A stretch of 63,165 nucleotides of DNA. Origin: Myxococcales bacterium. GTDB lineage: Bacteria > Myxococcota_A > UBA9160 > SZUA-336. Within the stretch, counting starts at the first letter, position 1. Each line of letters starts with the position of its first letter. The stretch spans positions 1 through 63,165 of the forward strand of contig JABSQV010000019.1 of NCBI GenBank assembly GCA_013215565.1, read 5' to 3'. The notes below the pieces were generated by a model, which did no database searches, had not been told where the DNA came from, and was given only the letters and a program-made list of their open reading frames with translations. The position numbers and the translations under genes are program-made. Positions 33,713 to 42,941 of this stretch are shown in pieces.

Positions 33713-36355
33713 GTGAGTGACATCCCCAAAAAGTACGACGCCGCCGAGGCTGAACCGCGCTGGATCGAGCGCTGGGCCGACTCTCAGATGTACGACTGGG
33801 ACCCGGCGCGCCCGCGCGAAGAGAGCTTCGTGATCGATACGCCACCCCCCACCGTCTCCGGTTCGCTCCACATCGGGCACGCGTTCAGTTACACGCACCA
33901 GGACCTGATCGCGCGCTTCCAGCGCATGCGCGGGAAGAACGTCGCCTACCCGATGGGCTGGGACGACAACGGGCTCCCGACCGAGCGGCGCGTGCAGGCG
34001 CTGTTCGGGATCCGCTGCAACCCGCATCTGGACTACGACCCGGACTGGATGCCGACGCCCGACACGAAGAAGAATCGCAAGGCCGAAGACGTGATCGAGG
34101 TCTCGCGCCGGAACTTCATCGAGGCCTGCGAGATCGTGACGGCCGAGGACGAGCGCGCGTTCGAGGAGACCTGGAAGCGCCTCGGACTCTCGGTCGACTG
34201 GTCGCTGCTCTACCAGACCATCAACGAGCACTGCCGCCGCACCTCGCAGCTCTCGTTCCTGGATCTCTGGCACAAGGGCGAGGTGTATCAGAGCGAAGCG
34301 CCCACGATGTGGGACATCGAGTTCCGTACCGCGGTCGCACAGGCCGAGGTCGAGGACCGCGAACGCCCCGGCCACTACCACGACCTGCGCTTCCAGGTCG
34401 AGGACGGGGAGGAATTCCAGATCTCGACAACGCGGCCGGAGTTGCTCGGGGCGTGTATCGCGGTGGCCGCCCACCCCGACGACGAACGCTACCAGGCACT
34501 CTTTGGAAAGACCGCGCTCACGCCGTTGTTTCACGCGCCGGTCCCGATCCTGGCCTCGGAACACGCGGATCCCGAGAAGGGAACCGGGATCCTGATGGTC
34601 TGTACCTTCGGCGACCAGGCCGACGCGGACTTCTGGAAGGGCACCGGGCTGCCACTGCGGCAGCTGATCGGGCGCGACGGACGACTCTTCGAGGTCGACT
34701 ACGGCGTAGAACCGTTCCAGAGCCGGCGCCCCGAACTCGCCAACGCGACCCACGCCGAACTCGTGGGCAAGACCGCGAACCAGGCTCGGAAGCGGATCGT
34801 GGAGTTGCTCGGGAACGAGGGCTCTGCCGTGAGCGGCAGCGGTCCGGCGCTCGTGGGCGAGCCGCGCCCGATCCAGCATCCGGTCAAGTTCTACGAACGG
34901 GGCACGCGCCCGCTCGAGTTCGTGCCGACGCGGCAGTGGTTCATCCGAGTCCTGGAGCACAAGGCCGAACTCCTCGAACAGGGGGCCAAGATCGACTGGC
35001 ACCCGCCCTACATGCAGACCCGCTACGCGCACTGGGTCGAGGGCCTGAACCAGGACTGGTGCGTGAGCCGACAGCGCTGGTTCGGGGTGCCCTTCCCCGT
35101 CTGGTACCGGCTCGGGCCCGACGGAGTAGCCGACCACGCCGACCCGATCCTGGCCGAGAACGACGCGCTGCCGGTCGATCCGCTCGCCGACACGCCGCCC
35201 GGCTTCACGCCCGGACAGCGCAATCAGCCTGGCGGCTTCGCGGGCGATCCCGACGTGATGGATACCTGGGCGACGTCCTCACTCACGCCGCAGATCCTGA
35301 GTCACTGGGCGGACGATCCGGACCGGCACCGACGAATGTTTCCCGCCGACATCCGGCCGCAGGCGCACGAGATCATCCGCACCTGGGCCTTCTACACGAT
35401 CGTGAAGGCGTGGATGCACGAGCGCGAGATTCCCTGGAAGTCAATCGTGATCAGCGGCTGGATCCTGGACCCCGACCGCAAGAAGATGGCCAAATCGGTC
35501 GGCAACGTCGTCACACCGCGCCCCGTGATCGAGGAGTACTCGGCCGACGCCTTCCGCTACTGGGCCGGGCGCGCCCGGCTCGGCGTCGACACCGCGTTCG
35601 ACCCGAACGTGATCAAGATCGGACGCCGGCTCGCAATGAAGATCTTCAACGCCAGCCGCTTCGTGTTGATGCAGCTCGACCGCGTCGGTGAATCCGCCTA
35701 CGCGATCGGGCCCGAGGCAATCCGGGAACCGCTCGACCTGGCCTTCGTCACGCGGCTGCGCGGCGTGGTCGAGCGCGCCACCGCCGCCATGGACGGGATC
35801 GACCTCGCGGTCGGGCTGGCCACGATCGAGGAACTGTTCTGGCGCTTCTGCGACGACTACCTGGAACTGGTCAAGATCCGCTCCTACCTGGAAGAGGACC
35901 TGCCCGCGCGGCGCTCCGCGATCGCCACCCTGCGGCTCGCGCTCGAGAGCTTCCTGCGGCTCTTCGCGCCCTACCTGCCCTTCGTGACGGAAGAGGTCTG
36001 GTCGTGGCGCTTCGCCGAGACCGGGGGCACGCGTTCGGTCCACCTGACTTCCTGGCCGTCGCCTCACGAGACCGAGGCAGTCCCCAAGACCAGCGACGAG
36101 GCGTTCACGTGCGCGGTCGAGGTGCTCCAGCAGATCCGGTCCGCCAAGACGCAGGCCAAGAAGAGCCTGCGCTGGCCCGTCGTCTCACTCGAGATCCAGG
36201 GCCCGGACGCCCCCCGGGCCGCGCTCGCGGCGGTGCTCGACGACGTGCGCCATGCGGGTGCCGTCGAGGCGGCGGCCCGCGTCGAACTCCTGGACGGACC
36301 CGCTCCCGCGGGCGAGCGCTTCAGCGTCCGGACGACACTAAGCGAGGAGAATTGA
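33713..36355 (+). CDS. valS: Valyl-tRNA synthetase, archaeal/actinobacterial type
   Basis: 880 residues from a GTG with GAGGGAGAAG just upstream. Class Ia synthetase: HIGH at 53-56, the MGWDDNGLPTERR motif for amino-acid recognition, an editing (CP1) domain at about 190-420, and KMSKS as KKMAKS near residue 590. The text around WMPTPDTKKNRKAEDVIE is characteristic of the archaeal/actinobacterial lineage. The long C-terminal coiled coil of E. coli-type ValS is absent; the chain ends soon after the anticodon-binding helices. It lies 49 bp after the protease gene and converges on the LysM gene. Confidence 0.96.
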   Translation: MSDIPKKYDAAEAEPRWIERWADSQMYDWDPARPREESFVIDTPPPTVSGSLHIGHAFSYTHQDLIARFQRMRGKNVAYPMGWDDNGLPTERRVQALFGIRCNPHLDYDPDWMPTPDTKKNRKAEDVIEVSRRNFIEACEIVTAEDERAFEETWKRLGLSVDWSLLYQTINEHCRRTSQLSFLDLWHKGEVYQSEAPTMWDIEFRTAVAQAEVEDRERPGHYHDLRFQVEDGEEFQISTTRPELLGACIAVAAHPDDERYQALFGKTALTPLFHAPVPILASEHADPEKGTGILMVCTFGDQADADFWKGTGLPLRQLIGRDGRLFEVDYGVEPFQSRRPELANATHAELVGKTANQARKRIVELLGNEGSAVSGSGPALVGEPRPIQHPVKFYERGTRPLEFVPTRQWFIRVLEHKAELLEQGAKIDWHPPYMQTRYAHWVEGLNQDWCVSRQRWFGVPFPVWYRLGPDGVADHADPILAENDALPVDPLADTPPGFTPGQRNQPGGFAGDPDVMDTWATSSLTPQILSHWADDPDRHRRMFPADIRPQAHEIIRTWAFYTIVKAWMHEREIPWKSIVISGWILDPDRKKMAKSVGNVVTPRPVIEEYSADAFRYWAGRARLGVDTAFDPNVIKIGRRLAMKIFNASRFVLMQLDRVGESAYAIGPEAIREPLDLAFVTRLRGVVERATAAMDGIDLAVGLATIEELFWRFCDDYLELVKIRSYLEEDLPARRSAIATLRLALESFLRLFAPYLPFVTEEVWSWRFAETGGTRSVHLTSWPSPHETEAVPKTSDEAFTCAVEVLQQIRSAKTQAKKSLRWPVVSLEIQGPDAPRAALAAVLDDVRHAGAVEAAARVELLDGPAPAGERFSVRTTLSEEN

Positions 36356-36374
36356 GCGCGCCCCGCACCGGGCC

Positions 36375-36392
36375 GCTCGGGACCGGCCGAGC
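36375..36392. terminator. Hairpin between convergent valS and the LysM gene
   Basis: GCTCGG-GACCGG-CCGAGC, a perfect 6-bp stem filling most of the 37 bp between the two convergent stop codons. It could serve both directions, although there is no T-run. Confidence 0.45.
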
Positions 36393-37484
36393 CTAGCGGG
36401 ATCTGAAGCGGAAGCCGGGCGAGAACTCGGCCGTCGAATCCGTCACGAGCGCGAGCGAGGTCTGCTCCGCGGCCTTGAGTACGAACAGAGAGCCGATCTC
36501 GGCGTCCGGTATCCGCACGCTCCCCCATGCGAGTGGGTTCTTCACGCGCTTCCCTTCGGTGAAGACCACGAACTGGTTCCCGGGAACCACGCCGTCGCTG
36601 AGCCCCTGGTCGAGCAGGACCAGGTCGCCGCCGGCACTGTCGAGCCGGTAGAGCTGCTGCGCGATGATGACCCCCTCGATCCCGTCCCGGGCCGCCACGG
36701 GTACGAACGTCGTGGGTTCGGGCCTGAACGGGGTCACGCGGTCGCCCGGCTCGATCTCGGCGAAGGCGTCTGTCACGAAGGCAAATGACGACTCGGGATG
36801 CACCTCGGTCACCCGGGCCTCGCCCAGGACCTCGATGAAGTAGCCCATCATCTTGCCGGTCTCGGGATGCTTCACCCTGTGCCGGACCCGGAACAACTGA
36901 TAGCGGAGACCCGCTTCGGTCTGGCCCGTACCCAGGCTGACCACGATCTCGTCCCGCTGCGACATGAAGCGCCTGAGTTCATCGCTGGGGAGTACCGCTC
37001 CGGATCCCTGGAACTTCTCGGCGGAGATGAAGCCGAAGCGCTCCACGCCCGGGAAGCGCAGCCACCAGTCAGCCGCAGCGTGCATCCCCGAGCCTGCCGC
37101 CTCAGATGGGTTCAGCTGGCCAAGCTCCGGAGCCCCGCCCTCGGGCGCGGCCGGGTCCTGAGCCCCCGGCCCGTGGGATCGACCCAGCAGGCGCGCGGCC
37201 TCTTCCTCGGTCAACCGCCGCAATCCGCCGGCCGTGATCCAGATCAGCTCGCTGGGATAAATCAGGTGGGGGTTCTGGATGCCGGTGTTCTCGTGCCAGA
37301 TCGAGGGCCAGATCCAGGGCGTGCCCAGATAGTGGCTGGTGATGTCCCAGAGCGTATCCCCGGCGACCACCCGGTGAAGGTTTCCGTTGCTGCCATCCGG
37401 AAGAACCCCGGCTTCCCGCGACGTCGCCTGCGCCGAAAGTGCGAGAGCCAGAACCAGTGCGAAGCCGATCAAGCGAGCCGACAT
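36393..37484 (-). CDS. LysM-domain periplasmic protein
   Basis: 363 residues. Signal peptide at 1-20 (LIGFALVLALALSAQA). One LysM at about 37-86 (HRVVAGDTLWDITSHYLG … PHLIYPSELIWI) should bind peptidoglycan glycan strands. The rest, about 140-360, is beta-rich with no motif I recognise; its repeated GDRV/G.V.G-type turns suggest beta domains. It is the last gene of the minus-strand run headed by the polysaccharide locus, 90 bp after the PrsT-like gene, so an envelope anchoring role is plausible. Confidence 0.85.
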   Translation of the reverse strand: MSARLIGFALVLALALSAQATSREAGVLPDGSNGNLHRVVAGDTLWDITSHYLGTPWIWPSIWHENTGIQNPHLIYPSELIWITAGGLRRLTEEEAARLLGRSHGPGAQDPAAPEGGAPELGQLNPSEAAGSGMHAAADWWLRFPGVERFGFISAEKFQGSGAVLPSDELRRFMSQRDEIVVSLGTGQTEAGLRYQLFRVRHRVKHPETGKMMGYFIEVLGEARVTEVHPESSFAFVTDAFAEIEPGDRVTPFRPEPTTFVPVAARDGIEGVIIAQQLYRLDSAGGDLVLLDQGLSDGVVPGNQFVVFTEGKRVKNPLAWGSVRIPDAEIGSLFVLKAAEQTSLALVTDSTAEFSPGFRFRSR

Positions 37485-37573
37485 TTCGATCCCCCGCGTT
37501 TGCCTAGCGAGAATCGGCAGTTGGACCCCGTCGCTTGAGTCAGTGCTCGCTGGCTCGAGAACCCGGAGAGGGC

Positions 37574-40024
37574 TCAGGACTCCTTGAGCTGCTTCAGAAA
37601 CGCCTCGGCCTCGCCGCGCGACGGGAAGCTCGCGCTCTCGGCCAGCGTGGCCTCGATCTCGGCGATCGCCTTGTCCAGCTGGCCGTCGAGGTCGTAGGCC
37701 TGCGCAAGGTGGAAGCGAATCAGCGGACGTACGGCACTCCCGGGATCGAGCTGGCCCAGAGCCTCGTGGAACAGCGGGATCGCAGCGACCGGAATCTCCT
37801 TCCGATACAGCACCCAGCCCAGGGTGTCGGCCACGCTCGGGTCATCGGGCAGGAGTTCGCGCGCGTCCTGGGCGAGTTCGAGTGCCCGGTCGAGCTCAGG
37901 CGAGTCATCCGCTGCCGTATCCGCCAGCAGCCAGGCGAGATTGTTCCGAGCGATGGCCTGATTCGAATCGAGCCGCACCGCGACCTCGTATTCGGCCATG
38001 GCGTCCGCCTTGCGGCCGCCCGTTTCGTAGAGGCTGCCGAGCACCAGCCGCAGAGACGGATCCTCGGGCTGGTTGTCACGCGCCTGTTCGTAAACGCCAG
38101 TTGCGTCCTGGATGCGGCCCGAGGTCTCGTAGTAGGCCGCCAGCGCACGGTACGCATCGCTCCCGGAGGGGTCCTTCGCGATCGCAGTGGTGAGGTCCTG
38201 CTCGACCAGATCGGGGGACTGGATATTTCCGTCGCTGTCGCGCAGTTCGAAGAGGCGCAAACGACCGCGCAGAGCATAATACTGGGCCTCGTCCGGAGTG
38301 ACCTCGATCGCCGCGTTGAGGCGCTCGAGCGCCTGCTCGGGCTTTTGCTCGGCCAGGTCGGCGGCGACGAGTTGAGTGAGCACCTGCGGGTTCTCGGGCT
38401 CCACGACGAGCGCCTGCTCCAGGACCTCGCGCGCCTGCTCCAACTTGTCCAGCCTCAGATAGATCCGGACCGCCGGAAGCAGGATGGAATCGACACGCTT
38501 CTCGTTCGCGTAGTCGATCTGGTCGATCGTGGCGAGTGCCTGTTCGCTGCGACCGAGCCCAGCGGCCGCCGCCCCCCGGAGCAGGAAGAGCCGCGCATCA
38601 CCCGGCAGGCCGCGCAGCGCCGTGTCCGCCTCGTCCAATGCCAGTTCGCGCTCCCCGAGCCGCAGATACGTGGCGGCGAGCTGGGCGCGCGCCTCGTAGT
38701 TGTTGCGATCGAGCTGTACGGCGCGCAGGAACTCGCTCGATGCCAGCACCACCTGCTGGTCGCCGAGCAGGGCCGACCCGAGCAACATGTGGGCGTTGGA
38801 GTTTCCGGGGTTCGACTCGATCACCTGCCGGAGATGCTGGCCCGCCTCTTCGAAATTCCCCTGGAAAATCAGGATCTTGGCCTTGGTAAAGCGCGCTTCG
38901 CTCAGGTCCGGAGAGGTCGCGAGCACCGCCTCGATCTCGGCCGCCGCCCGCGAAATCGCGGCCGGATCGCCTCCCGAGGCCTCGAGCACGAGTTCGGCCC
39001 GCTGAACCCGGCCCATCAGAAAGTCCGGATCGGCCTCCAACGCCCGGTTGATCACTTCCAGGGCACGGTCGGGCGCTCCGGACTGCTTGAGAAACGCAGA
39101 AAGCTGCATGGCCCGCCGGGGATCGTCCGGGTCCTGCTCGGCGTATTCCGTGAAGACCTGCTCGGCCCGCTCCGTGTCCTCTAGCGCGGTGTAGAAGCGC
39201 GCCAGCGCGAGCAGTGCTTCGCTGCTCTCCGGGAACTCCTCGCGGCTCGCGAGCAGCGCCGACTCGGCGCCTTCGACATCCTCCGCGCGCATCAGGAACC
39301 CCGCGAGTGTCGCGCGCGCCCGAACCTTCTCCTGCTCGCTCTGCGCGACCTCGACCGCCTGCCGAAACGCGACAATCGACTCATCCGAGCGCTCGAGCCC
39401 CACGAGAAACAGGCCCAGCGCCGTGTAACTCGGGGACGAAGGACTCACCTCGACCAGGCTCTGGTAGGTGGCCTCGGCAGCTTCGAAGTCCTCCTTGCTC
39501 TCGAGCGCCCGCGCCTTGAGCAGCAGGGTCTGCATGTTCGAGGGTTCGATCGCGAGCGCAGTTTCGATCTCAGCGAGAAACTCGTCGATCTCGAAGCCGT
39601 CCTGGCTGTTCTGCTGACTCAGAACGGCCCGCAGCAGAATGGCCGGAACGTGCTCGGAATCCTGCTCCAGCACCGCCGAAAGTTGCTCGAGCGCCCCGTC
39701 GATCTGCCGGGCCAGGACCTCGATCTCGGCGAGCTTCATCCGGGCATCGAGGTTTCCGGGCTCGAGCCGGACCGTCTCCATGTATTGCCAGCGGGACTCG
39801 GGGAACTCGCGAAGCTCCCAGAGGGTCCGGGCCATTTTCGAATGGGCGTCCGCGTCTTCGGGATCGAGTTGGATGACGTTCCAGAGCTCGATCTTGGCCT
39901 TCTCCCACTCATCGTTCTCCAGGTACGCCTCGGCGAGCCGTTTGTGCTCGGTCAGCCGCTCCTCGGGGGAACGGCAGCCTCCAAGCAGGAGTGTGGCGAC
40001 AGCCAGAGCCAGGAAGACACGCAT
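37574..40024 (-). CDS. PrsT-like TPR lipoprotein (PEP-CTERM system associated)
   Basis: 816 residues from ATG 40024, with GGAGGAATCGAGG before it. Lipoprotein signal: VATLLLGGC, Cys at about 17. Nearly all the remainder is TPR (roughly 20 units, such as AKIELWNVIQLDPEDADAH and AIARNNLAWLLAD). This architecture, length and setting match the PEP-CTERM/XrtA-linked TPR lipoprotein PrsT, thought to act in exopolysaccharide assembly at the outer membrane. Highly acidic composition. It is separated from manC by 127 bp containing two inverted repeats, so it may have its own promoter. Confidence 0.8.
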   Translation of the reverse strand: MRVFLALAVATLLLGGCRSPEERLTEHKRLAEAYLENDEWEKAKIELWNVIQLDPEDADAHSKMARTLWELREFPESRWQYMETVRLEPGNLDARMKLAEIEVLARQIDGALEQLSAVLEQDSEHVPAILLRAVLSQQNSQDGFEIDEFLAEIETALAIEPSNMQTLLLKARALESKEDFEAAEATYQSLVEVSPSSPSYTALGLFLVGLERSDESIVAFRQAVEVAQSEQEKVRARATLAGFLMRAEDVEGAESALLASREEFPESSEALLALARFYTALEDTERAEQVFTEYAEQDPDDPRRAMQLSAFLKQSGAPDRALEVINRALEADPDFLMGRVQRAELVLEASGGDPAAISRAAAEIEAVLATSPDLSEARFTKAKILIFQGNFEEAGQHLRQVIESNPGNSNAHMLLGSALLGDQQVVLASSEFLRAVQLDRNNYEARAQLAATYLRLGERELALDEADTALRGLPGDARLFLLRGAAAAGLGRSEQALATIDQIDYANEKRVDSILLPAVRIYLRLDKLEQAREVLEQALVVEPENPQVLTQLVAADLAEQKPEQALERLNAAIEVTPDEAQYYALRGRLRLFELRDSDGNIQSPDLVEQDLTTAIAKDPSGSDAYRALAAYYETSGRIQDATGVYEQARDNQPEDPSLRLVLGSLYETGGRKADAMAEYEVAVRLDSNQAIARNNLAWLLADTAADDSPELDRALELAQDARELLPDDPSVADTLGWVLYRKEIPVAAIPLFHEALGQLDPGSAVRPLIRFHLAQAYDLDGQLDKAIAEIEATLAESASFPSRGEAEAFLKQLKES

Positions 40025-40067
40025 CCTCGATTCCTCCGCGCGGAAAAGACCGGCAGCCTCACGGCGA

Positions 40068-40094
40068 GCCGACCCTAATAGCATAGGGTTCGGC
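40068..40094 (-). repeat. Imperfect inverted repeat upstream of the PrsT-like gene
   Basis: GCCG-ACCCTA … TAGGGT-T-CGGC with a six-base loop (ATAGCA) and one bulged base, 44 bp before the PrsT start codon. It could be the end of the manC transcript or an operator. No T-run follows. Confidence 0.4.
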
Positions 40095-40128
40095 CTCGCT
40101 CACGGCCTGCATAAGGTACCAGGGGGGG

Positions 40129-40143
40129 CCCGGGGACCCCGGG
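40129..40143 (-). repeat. GC palindrome directly after manC
   Basis: CCCGGGG-A-CCCCGGG, a perfect 7-bp inverted repeat with a one-base centre, 9 bases after the manC stop. It is flanked by a run of seven G on the plus strand. It may act as a terminator stem but lacks the T-run. Confidence 0.3.
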
Positions 40144-40151
40144 TTCCGGAG

Positions 40152-41222
40152 CTATTTTCTGCGGCGCGCCTGTGCCAGGCGCCGCACCTCCTGGGCACGG
40201 TCCAGCGGACAGACCAGCAGAGCCGTGTCGGTTTCGATCACGGCCAGGCCGGAGACGCCCAGCAGCGCAACCTCGCCCGTTCGAGCCGTCCAGACCAGGT
40301 TTCCGGCCGCCTCGATGGCCCGCAGCGACGTGCCCTCCCGGACCCGGTTCCCGTCACGCTCGGGGAGTTGCTGGGCCAGGGCGTCCCAGCTCCCCAGATC
40401 CGACCAGCGAAAGGTCCCGCGAACCGCCCGGAGCTTCCGGCTGCGCTCCAGCACCGCAAAATCGAACGAGATCGGCCGGACCCTCCGGTAGCTGGTTTCG
40501 AGGGTCCGGGCGGCCACCCGCCGGCCAGCAGCCAGCCGCGACAGGAGCGGCCCGAGTCCCGCCCAGACCTCGGGGCTGTGGCGCTCGAGCTCTTCGAGAA
40601 TCAGCCGCGGGCTCCCGACGACCATTCCGGCATTCCAGAGATAGCTGCCCGCCCGGAGGAAGCGCCGCGCCCGGGCGGCGCTGGGCTTCTCGAGGAAACG
40701 GCGCACCCGGAGCGCAGCCGGACGGCTGGCCGCGTCCGCGGCCGGGTCCGCCACCTGGATATAGCCATAGCCCGTATCGGGACGGGTCGGCTCGATCCCG
40801 ATCAGCACCAGGCAGTCCTCGGCAGCGGCGGCCCGGGCCGCGCGCCGGACCGTGCGTGCGAATGCCGCCGGGGCCGGGATGTGGTGATCGGCCGGGAAGA
40901 TCGCCATCAGGTCCTTCGGACCGGCCTCGGCAACAATCCGGGCCGCCGCCCACGCGATCGCGGCTGCCGTATTGCGAGCGATGGGCTCGAGCAGCAGCCG
41001 CACCCCGGGGTGCGCCCGCAGCGCGCGCTTCGTGATGGGGCCGAGCGATCGGGCGGAGACCACCCAGCAGCGTTCCGGAGGTGAGAGCCGTGAGAGCCGC
41101 GCGAGCGTCTCGTCAAACAGGGTCCCGGTACCCAGCAGCGGCACGAAGGGCTTGGGGCAATCGGGTTGGCTCGCGGGCCAGAAGCGCGAGCCCGCACCGC
41201 CGCAGAGAACTACGGCGTGAAT
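40152..41222 (-). CDS. manC: Mannose-1-phosphate guanylyltransferase, no standard start codon at the expected place
   Basis: About 357 residues from the expected N-terminus (IHAVVLCGGAGSRFW). It makes GDP-mannose from GTP and mannose-1-phosphate and supplies gmd. Nucleotidyltransferase signature GGAGSRFWP, PKPF, FPADHHI and FLEKP are all present. It is the short form without the phosphomannose-isomerase cupin. The frame has no ATG, GTG or TTG between the ugd stop and the conserved start: the first candidates are ATA (41234) and ATT (41222). The nearest ATG in frame (41375) lies 139 bp inside ugd. Translation may rely on coupling to ugd and a rare start. Confidence 0.85.
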   Translation of the reverse strand: MHAVVLCGGAGSRFWPASQPDCPKPFVPLLGTGTLFDETLARLSRLSPPERCWVVSARSLGPITKRALRAHPGVRLLLEPIARNTAAAIAWAAARIVAEAGPKDLMAIFPADHHIPAPAAFARTVRRAARAAAAEDCLVLIGIEPTRPDTGYGYIQVADPAADAASRPAALRVRRFLEKPSAARARRFLRAGSYLWNAGMVVGSPRLILEELERHSPEVWAGLGPLLSRLAAGRRVAARTLETSYRRVRPISFDFAVLERSRKLRAVRGTFRWSDLGSWDALAQQLPERDGNRVREGTSLRAIEAAGNLVWTARTGEVALLGVSGLAVIETDTALLVCPLDRAQEVRRLAQARRRK

Positions 41223-41236
41223 CGGTGGCGTCCCGG

Positions 41237-42547
41237 CTATCGTCCCACCCCCACGTAACGGAACCCGAGCCGCGCCATCTCGGACGGCTCGTAGATGTTC
41301 CGAAGATCGACGATCACGGGCTCCGCGAGGAGCTTCTTGATCCTCCCCAGATCCAGAGCCCGGAACTCGTTCCACTCAGTTGCAAGCACCAGAGCCGATG
41401 CGTTCTCGGCCACCTCGTAGGCGTCCCGGCAAAAGTGGACATCGGAGAGCTCTGTTCGGGCGTTCTCCAGCGCCTGCGGGTCGAAGCAACGAATCCGCGC
41501 GCCTCCCTGCTGCAGCCCGCGGATCACGTGGATCGAGGGAGACTCACGCACGTCGTCGGTATTGGGCTTGTAAGAGAGACCCAGCACGCCGATCGTCCTG
41601 CCCTCGAGCCCGTCCGTCATCCCGGCGATCTTCTCCACGGCGCGTTCCCGCTGCGCGCGGTTCGCCTCGCACACCGCCGCGACGATTCTCTGCTCTACAC
41701 CGAACTCGCGGCTGAAGGCAACCAGCGACTCGGTATCCTTGGGAAAGCAGGACCCGCCGTAGCCCGCGCCCGGGTGGAGAAACTTGGGGCCGATGCGGCC
41801 GTCGAGTCCCATGGCGCGCGAGACGTCGTGCACGTCGGCCCCGACCTGCTCGCACAGGTTCGCGATCTCGTTGATAAAGGTGATCTTCGTGGCCAGGAAC
41901 GCGTTCGACGCGTACTTGATCAGCTCGGCGGTCTCGATGCTGGTCTGAACGAACGGGACCCGAGTCAGGGAGAGCGGCGCGTAGAGTTCCCGGAGGATCG
42001 CAGCCGCGGCATCGTCATCCGTTCCCACCACGATGCGGTCGGGGCGCATGAAGTCTTCGACGGCGCTCCCCTCGCGCAGAAACTCGGGATTGGAGGCGAC
42101 CGAGAAGTCGACCTGATCCAGGCCCGCGGCCGATCGGGCCTCCTCGACCCGTTTCCGGAGTTCCTCGGCCGTCTTGACCGGAACCGTGCTCTTGGTCACC
42201 AGGACCTTGTAGCCGTTCAGGCAGCTTCCGATCGTCCGTGCGACCTGCTCCACGAACGAAAGGTCGGTCAAGCCATCCGGGCGCGACGGCGTCTGGACGG
42301 CGAGGAAGATCACGCTCGAGCGCGTCACGGCCTCCTGTGTGTCGGTCGAGAACGAAAGCCGGCCGCTTCGAAGGTTGCGCAGAACCACCTCCTCGAGCCC
42401 GGGCTCGAAGAACGGAATCTGGCCTCGTCGAAGCCCCATGATCTTGTCACGGTCAAGATCCACGCAGACCACTTCGTTGCCGAACTCCGCAAAGCAGGCC
42501 CCGGTGACCAGGCCCACGTAGCCAGTTCCGATCACGGCAAGTCGCAT
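41237..42547 (-). CDS. ugd: UDP-glucose 6-dehydrogenase
   Basis: 436 residues from ATG 42547 (AAGGAAG upstream); the open frame extends further but without homology. It oxidises UDP-glucose to UDP-glucuronate in two NAD-dependent steps. Rossmann motif AVIGTGYVGLVTG at the N-terminus, SNPEFLREG, then the catalytic-Cys motif GYGGSCFPKDT, and GLSYKPNTDDVRESPS in the C-terminal domain. It supplies an acidic sugar for the exopolysaccharide. It lies 7 bp after the VanZ-like gene and 14 bp before the manC coding start. Confidence 0.97.
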   Translation of the reverse strand: MRLAVIGTGYVGLVTGACFAEFGNEVVCVDLDRDKIMGLRRGQIPFFEPGLEEVVLRNLRSGRLSFSTDTQEAVTRSSVIFLAVQTPSRPDGLTDLSFVEQVARTIGSCLNGYKVLVTKSTVPVKTAEELRKRVEEARSAAGLDQVDFSVASNPEFLREGSAVEDFMRPDRIVVGTDDDAAAAILRELYAPLSLTRVPFVQTSIETAELIKYASNAFLATKITFINEIANLCEQVGADVHDVSRAMGLDGRIGPKFLHPGAGYGGSCFPKDTESLVAFSREFGVEQRIVAAVCEANRAQRERAVEKIAGMTDGLEGRTIGVLGLSYKPNTDDVRESPSIHVIRGLQQGGARIRCFDPQALENARTELSDVHFCRDAYEVAENASALVLATEWNEFRALDLGRIKKLLAEPVIVDLRNIYEPSEMARLGFRYVGVGR

Positions 42548-42554
42548 CGCTTCC

Positions 42555-42941
42555 TTATCCGTCTTGAGTATGTCTGCCCGAGCCGAGCCCGGGAGCCACC
42601 CACGCACCCGCCACCAGTCCCAATACCACACCGATCGCGTCGAGCACGATGTCTCCGAGTGAAAACTGCCGACCCGGAACGAAGGACTGGTGCCACTCGT
42701 CCGAGAGCGCATAGGCCATGCAGGCCACGAACACGACTGAAAAGCGTAGCGCGAGCGACCCGCGGGTCGAACGGAGCGTCACCCAGCCGAGACCCGCGAA
42801 GAGAGGGAGGTGAAGCGCGCTGACCCCCGTGATCGAGAGCCCGAGGCTCGTCGCGTACCTGCCCGGAATCGAGGACAGGCCGAAGACCAGGGCCATGTAC
42901 CCGAGAACCAGGAGCAACCGGGACGGAATCACGCGAATCAC
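42555..42941 (-). CDS. VanZ-like membrane protein
   Basis: 128 residues from a GTG that overlaps the epimerase stop (GTGA). Four hydrophobic segments, with the family-typical YALSDEWHQSFVPGRQFSLGDIVLDAIGVVLG near 78-110. VanZ-like proteins often accompany exopolysaccharide genes, including XrtA loci. Their biochemical role is not established. Confidence 0.88.
   Translation of the reverse strand: MIRVIPSRLLLVLGYMALVFGLSSIPGRYATSLGLSITGVSALHLPLFAGLGWVTLRSTRGSLALRFSVVFVACMAYALSDEWHQSFVPGRQFSLGDIVLDAIGVVLGLVAGAWVAPGLGSGRHTQDG

Noticed and set aside
40108..40122. Sigma-54-like site TGGTACCTTATGC upstream of the PrsT-like gene
   Set aside because: The GG and GC are 8 bases apart, not 10, so sigma-54 would not recognise it.
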